Assembly (NCBI GenBank): GCA_029262275.1
Contig: JAJCZS010000021.1
Span: 1 to 64,000, forward strand
Source of the DNA: Deltaproteobacteria bacterium
Lineage (GTDB): Bacteria > Desulfobacterota_D > UBA1144 > Nemesobacterales > UBA2774
Reading direction: 5' to 3'
DNA length: 64,000 bases
Below the pieces are notes generated by a model. That model was not told the DNA's origin, did not search any database, and worked only from the letters and a program-made list of their open reading frames with translations. Shown piece by piece: positions 24,643 to 34,076 of this stretch (position 1 is the stretch's first letter; the number at the start of each line of letters is the position of its first letter). The translations under genes and the position numbers were made by a program.

Positions 24643-25626
24643 TTCAAGAACCTCAATTACGGCTGAGATGACTAAATCGTGGAGCTCACCATTGGTACCT
24701 ACAACACCCGTATTGTTAGATAGAGTTTTGCCTTGGGAAAAGTCTAGGTTTTTTCCGAATATGTCTGTCACTTTACCACCAGCTTCCTCTACTATAATAC
24801 AACCCGCCGCATGATCCCAAATCTTCTCCATATAATCTTTTCTTGTCGGAAGCCGCAGATAAATAGAGGCATCACCTCTGGCAATTACTGCGTACTTACA
24901 CTGACTGTCTATTCTGATAGGCTCAGCTGTAACTCCCAATACTTGTGCAATTTTCTCGGAATCGTTATGTGAAGAATGAGCGGATTCAACCGATTCACAA
25001 AATGGTGCATGTGATGGATGCTCAATATCGGAGACCTCGATATTGCTGGTATTCTCACTATCTATGTATTGAGTGGTTGCTCCTTCTCCCCTTACAGCAC
25101 TAAATATAAGACCTTGAGGACCGTCAGGATCTTTTAGATCTTTGTTGAGGTTAGGGCAGCCCAGAATTCCTAAAACTACCTTTCCATCTTCGATCAATGC
25201 TAGAGCTACAGCATACTGCTGTCCTCGTAAAAACCCCTTTGTGCCGTCAATAGGATCTAGGGTCCAGAATCTTCCCTCCGCTCCACCATCAGAGTTTCCC
25301 CTATCTATTGTCGAGTGGATTTCTTCCTTTTTTATCTCAGGTAGTACATCTGATACATATTCATAAATTTTCTGAGTAACTAATTCACCCTGTTCAGTTT
25401 GCAGTTCTTTGGAATTTTCTTCTGCAACTATTTGATCATTAGGAAAGGCTTTCTTTAATTCGTGGCATATTATTGTTTGTGCGCCAAAATCTGCAACAGT
25501 AACAGGAGATTTATCTTTCTTTGTTATAGTTTCTTCTGATACAAGAGAGGCTTGAACCCTTCTACAGAGGGCTGATGCTTTTTTTACAGCTTCAATTGCT
25601 ACTTTTAGTTCAAGATCGTATTTCAT
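24634..25626 (-). CDS. 3'(2'),5'-bisphosphate nucleotidase, HAL2/SAL1 type
   Basis: A 330-residue enzyme of the inositol monophosphatase superfamily, closest in layout to eukaryotic HAL2/SAL1 that dephosphorylates PAP formed in sulfur metabolism. Seen are VTVADFGAQ, VAEENSKEL, the metal-site signature DPIDGTKGFLRGQQYAVAL and the C-terminal WDHAAGCIIVEEAGG. It is longer than bacterial CysQ (about 245 residues), as expected for the HAL2 branch. The ATG follows CCGGAGAAAT. It may also act on inositol phosphates. No sulfate assimilation gene is adjacent. Confidence 0.88.
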   Translation of the reverse strand: MKYDLELKVAIEAVKKASALCRRVQASLVSEETITKKDKSPVTVADFGAQTIICHELKKAFPNDQIVAEENSKELQTEQGELVTQKIYEYVSDVLPEIKKEEIHSTIDRGNSDGGAEGRFWTLDPIDGTKGFLRGQQYAVALALIEDGKVVLGILGCPNLNKDLKDPDGPQGLIFSAVRGEGATTQYIDSENTSNIEVSDIEHPSHAPFCESVESAHSSHNDSEKIAQVLGVTAEPIRIDSQCKYAVIARGDASIYLRLPTRKDYMEKIWDHAAGCIIVEEAGGKVTDIFGKNLDFSQGKTLSNNTGVVGTNGELHDLVISAVIEVLESK

Positions 25627-25737
25627 TGATTTCTCCGGTTCTGTTTAATGGCGATACATTTTACCATCAAAGAAGAATCTCTAAACCCCTGGCGTTAAAA
25701 AGACCGAACATGTATGGAATTAGATGAATTGCAAATT

Positions 25738-28700
25738 CTATTCAGAGGGTGCTAAATCTGTCTTTCTTCTCTTGAATTTGGAGACCCACTTTGAAAAATC
25801 AGTCTTTGCATCAAGCACTAGGCTGAATACGGCAGGTACCAAAATAAGGGTAAATACGGTAGACACAATTAATCCCCCAACTACAACACTACCTAAACCA
25901 CGGTAGAACTCTGATCCTGATCCCGGAAGCAGAACAAGGGGGAGCATACCAAACACACTGGTTGTTGTGCTCATAAAAATAGGCCTAATTCTGGATTTTA
26001 CCGACTCAACAATAGCTTCTCGATGTTCCATTCCATGGTCCTTCATGTTATTTAGGGATTGATGGACTATGAGGATCGCGTTATTTACAACAATACCTAT
26101 AAGGATTACAAACCCCAGCATCGTTAGAACATTGAGGGGCATATATATGAAAAAGTTCAGGACAAAAAGACCTAGAAATCCTCCAAAAGAGGCAAGGGGA
26201 ACACTGAACATAATAACTAAGGGATATAGGAAACTCTCAAACAATGACGCCATAAGGAGAAAGGCAATTACTGCTGCTAGAATAAAATTCCACTGAAGGG
26301 CTTGCCTGGTCTTTGTTAGATCATCTGCTGAACCTGTTAGTATTGCGTCGTAGGCTCCTGAGAGCATACCACTTTCGATAAATGGAGCTAATATCTCTTC
26401 ATTTATAAGATCTATTGCTGATTCTAGAGGCATTTCTTCAGGCGGTATAATAGAAATTGCTATTGTTCTCTGCCTTTCATAATGATCTATCTGCTCAGGA
26501 CCGGTTGTGACATTTATATCTGCGATTGAGCCTAAAGTGAGCATTTTTCCACTTTTTGTATTTATCATGAGGTCTTCTATCTCATGAGTTCTGCTTGCAT
26601 ATTCGTCCTCACCCCTAAGTGTTAAGTCAATTTCATCACCATTAATTTGGAACTCACTTACCGTAGCTCCATCAACCAGAGCATTTAACATAAACCCAAG
26701 CTCCTGGTTTGTAATACCTACATCAGAAGCACGTTCTCTGTTTAATACGAGCTGTACTTCAGGATTTCCAAGATCAAGACTTGGAATAGGACGTACCTGT
26801 GCTCCAGGGATTTTTTCCATAGCTGTGAAAAATACCTTTTGCGCAATTCCTACTAGTTCTTCAAGTTCAGGTCCAGTGATTTGTATGTTAATAGAGCGGC
26901 CCTCACCAATGCCTCTTTGGAAAATACTTGATTGGACTACAATGGCTATCATTCCAGGGATTTTTCTAAGAGAGCTTTGCATAGGAGCCATGAGCCCCTT
27001 TACTTTATCAGATTCTTTGGCCCTTGATCCCATAAACGCCTGAGTGCCAGTGGCAACATAGAAAAAGTTGCTCATGGGTGGACCATCAAGCTCTTTTGCC
27101 TCTGGAGATCCAACTTCAGCTTCCCAATAAGGGCGCAAATCATCTTCAATTTGAATTCCAATATCTGTGAATTCTCCAATGTTATAACCAGGAGGGGGGA
27201 TTAAAATTCCGAAAAGTAGATTGCGGTTTCCTTCAGGCAGGTATTCGGTCTTCGGCATCATAATCCAGCTTAGAACAATCGCTCCGATTGTAAAACCACA
27301 TACAACAAACAGCTTTGTAGTTGTGCTAGACAGTATTTTGTCTACTAGGTTTGAGATTCCAATCGAGATATTTTCGGCTCTTTGCGAAAGTCCCCAAATG
27401 TTGGTGAAATTCTTCCCCGGTCTAGGTTTAACAACGCTTAGAATTTTAGCTGAGACAGTTGGTATTACAGTAATAGATACTATAAGACTTAATATTACGG
27501 ATACACTAATGGCGATTGCAATATCGCGGAATAGTTGCCCGGCTTGGTCTTGTATGAATATGACCGGTACAAATACTGCAGCTGTGGTAAGCGTGCTTGC
27601 AAGCACTGCTCCCCATACCTCAACTGTTCCTACGTAAGCAGCTTCCATACGGGACTTGCCCATTTGCATATGCCTGTAGATATTCTCAAGCACAACAATT
27701 GAGTTGTCTATAACCATACCCACGGCAAAAGCCATTCCCGCAAGGCTTATTACGTTAATGGTTCGGCCCATAGCTGACATCACTACGAATGTTCCTATGA
27801 TACTGATAGGTATTGCAGTGGCTATAATTAAGGTGCTGCTGGCACTTCTTAGAAAAAAGAGTAGCACTAAAACTGCAAGAAGTCCTCCAATAATCAGGTT
27901 TTGCTGAACAAGGTCGATAGCACTTATGATATAGCTTGTTTCTTCATAAACATTAAATAGATGAAGATTAAGTTTTTGTAGCTCTCCATCATTGAGCTCT
28001 TCCATTGCTACCATAAGCTCGGCCATAACTTCAATAGTATTTGCCCCGCTTTCTTTAACTGCATTTATTGCTATAGCAGGTTCACCATTTTGGCGTACGG
28101 CGTAGTCAGCGTCTTTGTATCCGAGACTGACCCTTGCTACGTCTTTTACGTATACAGGGGCACCGTTTCTTCTAGTAATAATTACATTCCCTATATCTTC
28201 AGGTGATTGGTATTCTCCAACGGTTCTAACGGTGTATTTCCTTTTGCCTTCATCAAAGTTCCCTGCACTGTAGTTGTCATTCTCACTGCTTAGGGCATCT
28301 GCCATTTCGGAGATTGTAATACCCCGCGCTGCAAGAGAATTAGGGTCGACAATGACCTGCATTTCACGCTCGTAACCGCCAAAAACATTAGACGATCCCA
28401 CCCCTGAGACTCTTTCAAATCTGGGTCTTATAAAGTCATTTGCAAAATCATAGTATTGGTAGATATCAACATCATTTCCCGCTTTGGGCTTTAATATGAA
28501 CCAGGCCATAGCGCTTGAGCCTGTATCTGTGGTACTAATAACCGGTTGGTCTACATCGTCTGGATATTCTTCAACTTGATTTAGTTTGTTTGAAACGTCA
28601 ACAACAGCTGCATCAATATCTGTACCAATATTAAATTCGAGTAAGATGGTTCCAGATGAGTCTGAGCTTGAACTGGTCATCTCGACAAGGTTATCAAGAG

Positions 28701-28917
28701 TCTTAAGCTCGTCTTCTTGCTTACGGACAATCTCTGTTTCTACTTCTTGAGGGCTTGCACCTTGCCAGAATGTGTTTACTGTGATTGTGGGTTTGTCTAC
28801 GTCGGGAGTGAGCTGTACTGGAATTTTGAATAGAGCTATGAAGCCAAAGAGTATTACAAATATTACACCGACTGCGACGCTGACCGGTTTTTTTATGGAT
28901 GTCTCAACTAATTTCAT
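25738..28917 (-). CDS. RND efflux permease, HAE1 family, with altered relay residues
   Basis: A 1059-residue inner-membrane pump of full RND length. N-terminal TM1 begins at IKKPVSVAVGVIFVILFG. TM4 reads VGMVIDNSIVVLENI, so the second Asp of the AcrB pair is Asn, and TM10 reads GIVVNNAILIVHQS, where AcrB has Lys. This combination occurs in a well-populated RND branch that keeps one essential Asp. It is preceded by its adaptor gene (25 bases) and a tetR gene in one leftward operon. The channel gene lies divergently at 30945. Substrate unknown. Confidence 0.94.
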   Translation of the reverse strand: MKLVETSIKKPVSVAVGVIFVILFGFIALFKIPVQLTPDVDKPTITVNTFWQGASPQEVETEIVRKQEDELKTLDNLVEMTSSSSDSSGTILLEFNIGTDIDAAVVDVSNKLNQVEEYPDDVDQPVISTTDTGSSAMAWFILKPKAGNDVDIYQYYDFANDFIRPRFERVSGVGSSNVFGGYEREMQVIVDPNSLAARGITISEMADALSSENDNYSAGNFDEGKRKYTVRTVGEYQSPEDIGNVIITRRNGAPVYVKDVARVSLGYKDADYAVRQNGEPAIAINAVKESGANTIEVMAELMVAMEELNDGELQKLNLHLFNVYEETSYIISAIDLVQQNLIIGGLLAVLVLLFFLRSASSTLIIATAIPISIIGTFVVMSAMGRTINVISLAGMAFAVGMVIDNSIVVLENIYRHMQMGKSRMEAAYVGTVEVWGAVLASTLTTAAVFVPVIFIQDQAGQLFRDIAIAISVSVILSLIVSITVIPTVSAKILSVVKPRPGKNFTNIWGLSQRAENISIGISNLVDKILSSTTTKLFVVCGFTIGAIVLSWIMMPKTEYLPEGNRNLLFGILIPPPGYNIGEFTDIGIQIEDDLRPYWEAEVGSPEAKELDGPPMSNFFYVATGTQAFMGSRAKESDKVKGLMAPMQSSLRKIPGMIAIVVQSSIFQRGIGEGRSINIQITGPELEELVGIAQKVFFTAMEKIPGAQVRPIPSLDLGNPEVQLVLNRERASDVGITNQELGFMLNALVDGATVSEFQINGDEIDLTLRGEDEYASRTHEIEDLMINTKSGKMLTLGSIADINVTTGPEQIDHYERQRTIAISIIPPEEMPLESAIDLINEEILAPFIESGMLSGAYDAILTGSADDLTKTRQALQWNFILAAVIAFLLMASLFESFLYPLVIMFSVPLASFGGFLGLFVLNFFIYMPLNVLTMLGFVILIGIVVNNAILIVHQSLNNMKDHGMEHREAIVESVKSRIRPIFMSTTTSVFGMLPLVLLPGSGSEFYRGLGSVVVGGLIVSTVFTLILVPAVFSLVLDAKTDFSKWVSKFKRRKTDLAPSE

Positions 28918-28942
28918 CTAAACCCTCTGGTAGTTTCTATTG

Positions 28943-30043
28943 TTAATTTGTTTTTTCGTTTTGATTAGTTTCTTCGTTTATGATTTTTACAGGCTGGTTG
29001 GGCATCAGTCTTTCATTGCCTTTAACCACGACTAATTGTCCAGTTTCGACTGGGCCGATTACTTGAATTTTATCTTCATATGCCATTCCTGTGTTAATTG
29101 GCAATGGCTGAGCTGCTCCTTCGCTCACTATGTATATGAAGTTTGCGTTGTTTTGTGAAACAATTGCATCTTTAGAAACTAATTTTACAGTTGAGGGCTC
29201 ACCAACTGGAAAAGACACTCTGGCCACCATACCGCTTTTTATGGTTCCCTCTTTATTGTCTAGGTTTATCTTTACTGGGAAAGTTCTGGATTCTCTGTCT
29301 GCCTGTGGTACTAGAGAAGTTATTTCTCCTTCTAGGTTTAAATCGGGCAGTGCATCAAAATTAACACTAACTTTTAAACCTTTGTTAACTTTGCTTATAT
29401 AACGCTCAGGCATATCTATGCCAATTTCTGCAATCTCGATATCTATGAGCTCAACAACAGGGCCGCCTTTCTGCACCCATTGTCCAACCTCAGTGAATTC
29501 CTCAGTTATATAGCCGCTAAATGGTGCGGTTATATTTGATTTCTCAATATCGTACTCTAGTCCGTCAACTTGGGCTTGAAATTGAGCTATTCTTGCTCCC
29601 AGAGCTGATTTCTCCGATTCTGCGTCCTGAAGTTGCTGAGTTGATGCTACTCCCTTTTTCTCAAGCTCCTGGAAGCGGACCAAGTTTTTTTTGGCAAGCT
29701 GATAGCGTGCTTGAGCCTCTCTTTTGTTAGCCTGAGCTTCTTTTAAATCTATCTCAATTGTACGAGTATTGAATTTAGCAATTACTTCACCTTTTTCTAC
29801 AAACTTGCCTTCTGTTCCAGGCAGGCTCTCTACCAATCCCTCAATTTCACTTGCAATAATACTACTTTTATCCGGCTCCACTGCGCCAACAAGAGTGACA
29901 GGTTTTTGAATAGTCTCCTCCTGCACTTTTTCTACAACTACAGGTGCTGCGGGAGGTGCTTGGGCTAATGATTGTAATGTGCAAAGAAACAAAAAAACTG
30001 CAATAGCAGTTATGTTAAGAATGCTTTTTCTATAAAATCTCAT
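28943..30043 (-). CDS. RND efflux periplasmic adaptor subunit
   Basis: A 366-residue membrane fusion protein. The signal peptide ends near QSLAQA, without a lipobox. Lipoyl halves are seen at EIEGLVESLPGTEGKFVEKG and ITAPFSGYITEEFTEVG, with a short alpha-hairpin rich in Glu/Gln/Ala between (about 95-165). The C-terminal barrel follows. It sits 14 bases downstream of the tetR gene and 25 bases upstream of the pump gene, with GGGAGAAC before its ATG. Confidence 0.92.
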   Translation of the reverse strand: MRFYRKSILNITAIAVFLFLCTLQSLAQAPPAAPVVVEKVQEETIQKPVTLVGAVEPDKSSIIASEIEGLVESLPGTEGKFVEKGEVIAKFNTRTIEIDLKEAQANKREAQARYQLAKKNLVRFQELEKKGVASTQQLQDAESEKSALGARIAQFQAQVDGLEYDIEKSNITAPFSGYITEEFTEVGQWVQKGGPVVELIDIEIAEIGIDMPERYISKVNKGLKVSVNFDALPDLNLEGEITSLVPQADRESRTFPVKINLDNKEGTIKSGMVARVSFPVGEPSTVKLVSKDAIVSQNNANFIYIVSEGAAQPLPINTGMAYEDKIQVIGPVETGQLVVVKGNERLMPNQPVKIINEETNQNEKTN

Positions 30044-30056
30044 TGTTCTCCCTTAT

Positions 30057-30695
30057 CTATTTAACTTTAATGCCATCAAGAAATACTGTTACAAAAGTCT
30101 CAACCAATTCTTCATTGTTAATTTTATTTCTTTTTTTCTCGCCAAAGAGTTCTTTTACGATTATATGATTTACCACCATTCCTATAAAGGCTTGAGATGC
30201 GTACAAAGCATTTACATTTTTAAAAGCCCCTTCTTTAATTCTGCCTTCTATGTAATCGCTCAGTAGCATATCCACATATTCAACGTATGTATTGAAGAAC
30301 ATGTCTGAGAGCTCATGTCCCTCAAGTGCGCTGAAATGAAGCAGTCTTATAAAGCTAGGATCATTGCCACACTTATCAAGCATTCTCTCGGCAATAGATT
30401 TAAAGATTAGATAATCGTCCTTTGTGTCTTTATAGGTCTGAATAGGGTGCTCTATTCCCGGCTCTTCATCTATTTTCTTTTCAATTATTGCACCATAAAG
30501 GTCTCTTTTTGTAGAGAAATGTCTGAATATCAGTGATTCGTTAACCTCTGCAGCCTCAGCAATTTCTTTAGTTGTCGTGCCATTGAAACCCTTTTCTGCA
30601 AATAGCTCAATTGCAGCCTCCAGTATCCTCTCTCGGGTGTTTGTTTTCTCCGGTTGAGCTGAATTTGATTTCTCAGCAGCTTTTTCTGTTGACAT
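30057..30695 (-). CDS. TetR/AcrR-family repressor of the efflux operon
   Basis: A 212-residue regulator. The N-terminal HTH (about 20-65) is typical: RERILEAAIELFAEKGFNGTTTKEIAEAA, then VNESLIFRHFSTKRDLYGAI. The C-terminal ligand domain is diverse, as usual. It is the first gene of a leftward operon with adaptor and pump, and a perfect 7+7 inverted repeat lies 26 bases upstream of its start over a candidate promoter. Autorepression relieved by a pump substrate is the likely mode. The divergent tolC-like gene may be co-controlled. Confidence 0.93.
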   Translation of the reverse strand: MSTEKAAEKSNSAQPEKTNTRERILEAAIELFAEKGFNGTTTKEIAEAAEVNESLIFRHFSTKRDLYGAIIEKKIDEEPGIEHPIQTYKDTKDDYLIFKSIAERMLDKCGNDPSFIRLLHFSALEGHELSDMFFNTYVEYVDMLLSDYIEGRIKEGAFKNVNALYASQAFIGMVVNHIIVKELFGEKKRNKINNEELVETFVTVFLDGIKVK

Positions 30696-30720
30696 TTTTA
30701 TTAATCCCTGTAGGATGTAA

Positions 30721-30736
30721 GTAAGTAGTTACTTAC
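30721..30736. promoter_or_regulatory. TetR-type operator
   Basis: GTAAGTA-GT-TACTTAC is a perfect inverted repeat with 7-base arms (30721-30727 and 30730-30736) and a 2-base spacer. It directly follows the candidate -10 box of the tetR promoter on the minus strand, a position where a bound repressor blocks initiation. Confidence 0.7.
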
Positions 30737-30765
30737 AAGCTACCAGTTATGGTACTTTGTGTCAA
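30737..30765 (-). promoter_or_regulatory. Candidate promoter of the tetR-adaptor-pump operon
   Basis: On the minus strand a consensus TTGACA (30765-30760) is followed after 17 bases by TAGCTT (30742-30737). The -10 box is weak (3 of 6), but spacing and the adjoining operator support it. Confidence 0.45.
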
Positions 30766-30860
30766 GAATGTTCACGCACCCTGTGTTTTTTTAGAAAAGA
30801 ATAGTGTGTGTTTAAGAATGAAATTTTGAGAATTACATTTATATAGGGACAATAAAACTT

Positions 30861-30889
30861 TTGAATTACCTTAGTAAATCATCTATATA
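30861..30889 (+). promoter_or_regulatory. Candidate promoter of the divergent TolC gene
   Basis: TTGAAT (30861-30866) and TATATA (30884-30889) are spaced by 17 bases, 56 bases before the ATG at 30945. Both boxes match only 4 of 6 positions. Confidence 0.35.
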
Positions 30890-30944
30890 TTGTATGCATA
30901 TGAGCACCGAGTCTCAAATATTACTGAAATGGTTGGAGGCCTAA

Positions 30945-32456
30945 ATGATTAAGATATTGTTGTTATTCTTCTTTGCAATGACAGCAACTGCGGGGGCTAT
31001 GGATTTGTCTCTCAAAGACGCTATAGGGATTGCTTTAGAGAATAATAGGGATATTCAGATTGAGAAAGAAAATGTAGTAGTATCCGAGGGCGAGATTGGA
31101 ACTCAGAAGGGTGCATTTGACCCTATTTTGAATATAAGCTCTTTTTATAATGATGGAGAGACTCCTACTGTAAATACTTTCATACCCGATGGTACTGTGA
31201 ACCAGCAGGAATTTGGAATCAGTGGAAATGTGGAGGGTAGATTCTCGACCGGAACATTTTATGATGTGTTTAACGTCTCATCAACTAGGACTGACACGGA
31301 TTCTCCGCTAGATGATCTAAGCCCAAGTTGGTTTAATAATGTGACTTTCTCCGTAGGCCAGGAACTTCTGCGTAACTTTGGAGTAGACGTTAATAACGCT
31401 TTTGTTATTACTGCTAGAAGATCAAATAGGATCTCGATGAAGGAGTTTGAAAATGTTGTTACAAACACTCTATTAGAAGTAGAGAGGAGATATTGGCTTT
31501 TGGTTGCTGCTAGGCAAAATCTTGAGCTTGAGAGAAATGCCCTTGAGCTAGCTTTAGATTTACAAAAGAGGAATGAAATTCAGGTAGAAGTAGGGGTGCT
31601 GCCACCTGTAGCTGTTACTCAAGCTAAATCAGAAGTAGCTGCAAGAGAACTAGATGTTATTAGGGCAGAGAATACTCTTCAGGCAACTGAGGATAATCTG
31701 AAAAACGTTTTAGCAATGGATTTATCTCAGATCATAAATGCAACAGATGAACCTACAACTGAAGTTTTTCAATTCAATGAGATGGAGTCACTTGATGAGG
31801 CATATCAACAAAGACCCGAGATTGAGCAGGCTAAGCTCAATATAGAAAATAGGAAAACACTAAAGAAATACTATTCCAATCAGAGACTTCCCACCCTATC
31901 AGTTGAAGGGAGTGTTCAGCTGCAGGGGCTTGGTGGAGATGAAAACCCTGATAGACTCAGCTTTGGAGGAGAACCTGAGCCGATACCTTCAAGATTCTTA
32001 GGTTCAAGTGAGGCCTTCAACCAAATTTTCGGAGCGGATTTTACTACTTGGCAGATACTTGGTGTTTTTAGCTTTCCAATATTTAATAGAACTGCAAGGG
32101 GAGAGTATGTAAAGGCAAATGCTGAGTTTGATAGAAGTGTAATAACTCTAAAGAAAACCCAGGATGATGTGGCTCTTGATGTAAAGAGTGCGATTAGAGA
32201 AATAGAAAACAGTCTAAGAGCGATAGATGCGGCTAGAGTATCTGTTGAGCTTGCCGCAGAAGTTGTAGAAAACGAGCAGGAACGGCTCAATGTGGGGATA
32301 GGTACAACGCGTGAGGTGCTGGAGGCACAAAGGGACTTAATTGACGCAGGGGTAAGAGAGATTACAGCTATAGCAAATTATAATATAGCCCTTGCAGAGC
32401 TTGAGCGTGCAAAGGGAACATTGCTTGAAAAGGATGGGGTTATTATTCAAGAGTAA
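30945..32456 (+). CDS. TolC-family outer-membrane efflux channel
   Basis: A 503-residue outer-membrane channel. The signal peptide ends near ATAGA, and the mature protein begins MDLSLKDAIGIALENNRDI, a typical TolC-family start. Two outer-membrane efflux protein repeats with long coiled helices cover about 25-230 and 280-495. It lacks the lipobox of the NodT-type channel at 854. GGAGG lies five bases before the ATG. Divergent from the tetR-adaptor-pump operon, it probably completes that system. Confidence 0.9.
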   Translation: MIKILLLFFFAMTATAGAMDLSLKDAIGIALENNRDIQIEKENVVVSEGEIGTQKGAFDPILNISSFYNDGETPTVNTFIPDGTVNQQEFGISGNVEGRFSTGTFYDVFNVSSTRTDTDSPLDDLSPSWFNNVTFSVGQELLRNFGVDVNNAFVITARRSNRISMKEFENVVTNTLLEVERRYWLLVAARQNLELERNALELALDLQKRNEIQVEVGVLPPVAVTQAKSEVAARELDVIRAENTLQATEDNLKNVLAMDLSQIINATDEPTTEVFQFNEMESLDEAYQQRPEIEQAKLNIENRKTLKKYYSNQRLPTLSVEGSVQLQGLGGDENPDRLSFGGEPEPIPSRFLGSSEAFNQIFGADFTTWQILGVFSFPIFNRTARGEYVKANAEFDRSVITLKKTQDDVALDVKSAIREIENSLRAIDAARVSVELAAEVVENEQERLNVGIGTTREVLEAQRDLIDAGVREITAIANYNIALAELERAKGTLLEKDGVIIQE

Positions 32457-32505
32457 GAGCCCTTAACCCATTTATTCCAGAACTATTAAGAAATAGTTAA
32501 ACAAT

Positions 32506-32533
32506 GTGACATACTGACCATTTCAGCTATAAT
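32506..32533 (+). promoter_or_regulatory. Promoter of the thioredoxin gene
   Basis: GTGACA (32506-32511) and a consensus TATAAT (32528-32533) are spaced by 16 bases and end 30 bases before the ATG. Confidence 0.6.
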
Positions 32534-32563
32534 ATCATTCAAATTTTATTTAAGGAGAATTAC

Positions 32564-32896
32564 ATGGCTAGTGAAGCAATTCTTGAAATTAGCGACTCAA
32601 ACTTTGAATCAGAGGTTGTAAACAGTGATGTTCCTGTCTTAGTAGATTTTTGGGCCCCTTGGTGTGGTCCTTGCAGAGCGATTGCTCCCTTGGTAGAGGA
32701 GATTTCTTCATCATACGCTGGGAAAATCAAAGTTGGCAAAATGAACGTGGATGATAACCAGTCTACAACTATGAAGTTTGGTATTAGAAGCATACCTACT
32801 ATTATTATGTTTAAAGGTGGAGAAGCAGTAGATCAGATTATTGGCGCAGTGCCTAAAGCCGAAATAGAGAGAGTAGTAGAGAAATCTTTAGCCTAA
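32564..32896 (+). CDS. trxA: Thioredoxin
   Basis: A 110-residue cytoplasmic thioredoxin with the active site WAPWCGPCRA (Cys34, Cys37), the buried Asp in VDFW, and the cis-Pro in IRSIPTI. Length and layout match TrxA. AAGGAG lies before the ATG, and a good sigma-70 promoter is visible upstream. It reduces disulfides in enzymes such as ribonucleotide reductase and supplies electrons to Msr enzymes. Single gene, convergent with the next. Confidence 0.95.
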   Translation: MASEAILEISDSNFESEVVNSDVPVLVDFWAPWCGPCRAIAPLVEEISSSYAGKIKVGKMNVDDNQSTTMKFGIRSIPTIIMFKGGEAVDQIIGAVPKAEIERVVEKSLA

Positions 32897-32936
32897 ATCT
32901 GCTGTGTTTTGGCTGTTTCTATTATTTAGTTAGTAG

Positions 32937-33623
32937 CTAGGTTCCTACTTCTGATAATTTTTCCTCAAGTTTTGCAATCTTACTATCTAACTGATTTATT
33001 TCTTGGCTCATAGATACAATGTGTTGCCTATAGTCTGTGCCCTGTCCTTTCTTATCAGGTTTTGACTTACTAGTTCCTACTTTACTGAGTGCCTGAAGGG
33101 TCTTTTGCTTATCGAACTCATATACTGTTTCACGCTCGTGATTTATTCTCTTGGAATATTTTCTTGATGCAATACCAAATTTTCCAAGTACTCGTCCAAG
33201 CCATTGTAGGTTTTGTCCCTTTTGTTCAGATTTGGGCAAAGATTTCTGTACTTCTACAGAAAGTGCTTTAGCTGTAATTTTAAACTCCTTATCAGTGTTC
33301 TCAAATAAAATGCTACCTCGGTTCCCTTCACATATATTGCTCAAGACACTTAAGACAGCTTGCTCCCATTTGTCAGGTTTTATATTATCCGATTTTTTAG
33401 GTTTGGCTCCGCTTTCTTTTGTAATATTTTCTTCGCCACCTGTGCTCTCAATCATTAAATGAGCCAACTTACCGAGCTCAAGCAATAAATCTTTTTTCTC
33501 CGCTCCGAGCTCTGAGATCTGAAGTTTGATTTTCTGTTTTTCGATGATCTCTTTAGACTTTACATTGACGGTTGATATCCCCTGATCTATTTTCCCTTTT
33601 ATTTTGTCTAGAAAGTCTGCCAT
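32937..33623 (-). CDS. Uncharacterised coiled-coil protein with possible winged-helix core
   Basis: A 228-residue cytoplasmic protein, Lys-rich and without signal peptide. Helical ends (about 1-60 and 195-228) look like coiled coils. The middle (about 85-180) has the pattern of a winged-helix domain: TAKALSVEVQKSLPKS, LGRVLGKFGIASRKYSKR, ETVYEFDKQ, resembling the C-terminal wing of some primase/helicase accessory proteins. That likeness is a judgement by eye. AGGAGG lies before the ATG. I do not recognise a named family; it may bind nucleic acid. Confidence 0.6.
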   Translation of the reverse strand: MADFLDKIKGKIDQGISTVNVKSKEIIEKQKIKLQISELGAEKKDLLLELGKLAHLMIESTGGEENITKESGAKPKKSDNIKPDKWEQAVLSVLSNICEGNRGSILFENTDKEFKITAKALSVEVQKSLPKSEQKGQNLQWLGRVLGKFGIASRKYSKRINHERETVYEFDKQKTLQALSKVGTSKSKPDKKGQGTDYRQHIVSMSQEINQLDSKIAKLEEKLSEVGT

Positions 33624-33856
33624 TTATTTGTGCCTCCTAATTAAATAATATACTCAATTTGTCCTTGATGTAAGGGCTTACGATTAAAGTTGAACTTTTT
33701 ATCTCTTTTGTCGTTCAGGCTCTTAAAATTCATGGTTGTTAAGTGAGTATAGAAATTGTGATTGGATACATTTATCATTTTTTGTTAAATTCTTTTGGAA
33801 AAGAGTGCTGAAGTTTGATATATTCTCTTGCTACTAATATCGGATATACGAGGTGA

Positions 33857-34060
33857 ATGATGTGGAGAAAAGGACTGACCGTTAGACTTACTCAAGTAAT
33901 CGAAGGTAAGAAAGATAGTTTTAATGCTGGGCTTAGGGGGACTATTGTAGAGACATTCGAGATGGATCATGGTAATTCCTATAGAGTTCAGTTCCAGGAT
34001 GGAAGGGTAGCCCGGTTTCCAGAGGCTTTGATGGATGAAGCTGTTGAGATAGTCGACTGA
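33857..34060 (+). CDS. Small SH3-barrel-like protein, unknown function
   Basis: A 67-residue protein with an alternating beta pattern: GLTVRLTQVIEG, GLRGTIVETFEM, SYRVQFQDGRVARFPEAL. It resembles a small KOW/SH3-like barrel. Two ATG codons stand in tandem; AGGTGA directly touches the first, so the second (33860) has slightly better but still short spacing. It is convergent with the RimK-like gene, 16 bases apart. I do not recognise the family, but composition and ribosome site support coding. Confidence 0.6.
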   Translation: MMWRKGLTVRLTQVIEGKKDSFNAGLRGTIVETFEMDHGNSYRVQFQDGRVARFPEALMDEAVEIVD

Positions 34061-34076
34061 TTATATTCTGTTGAGA

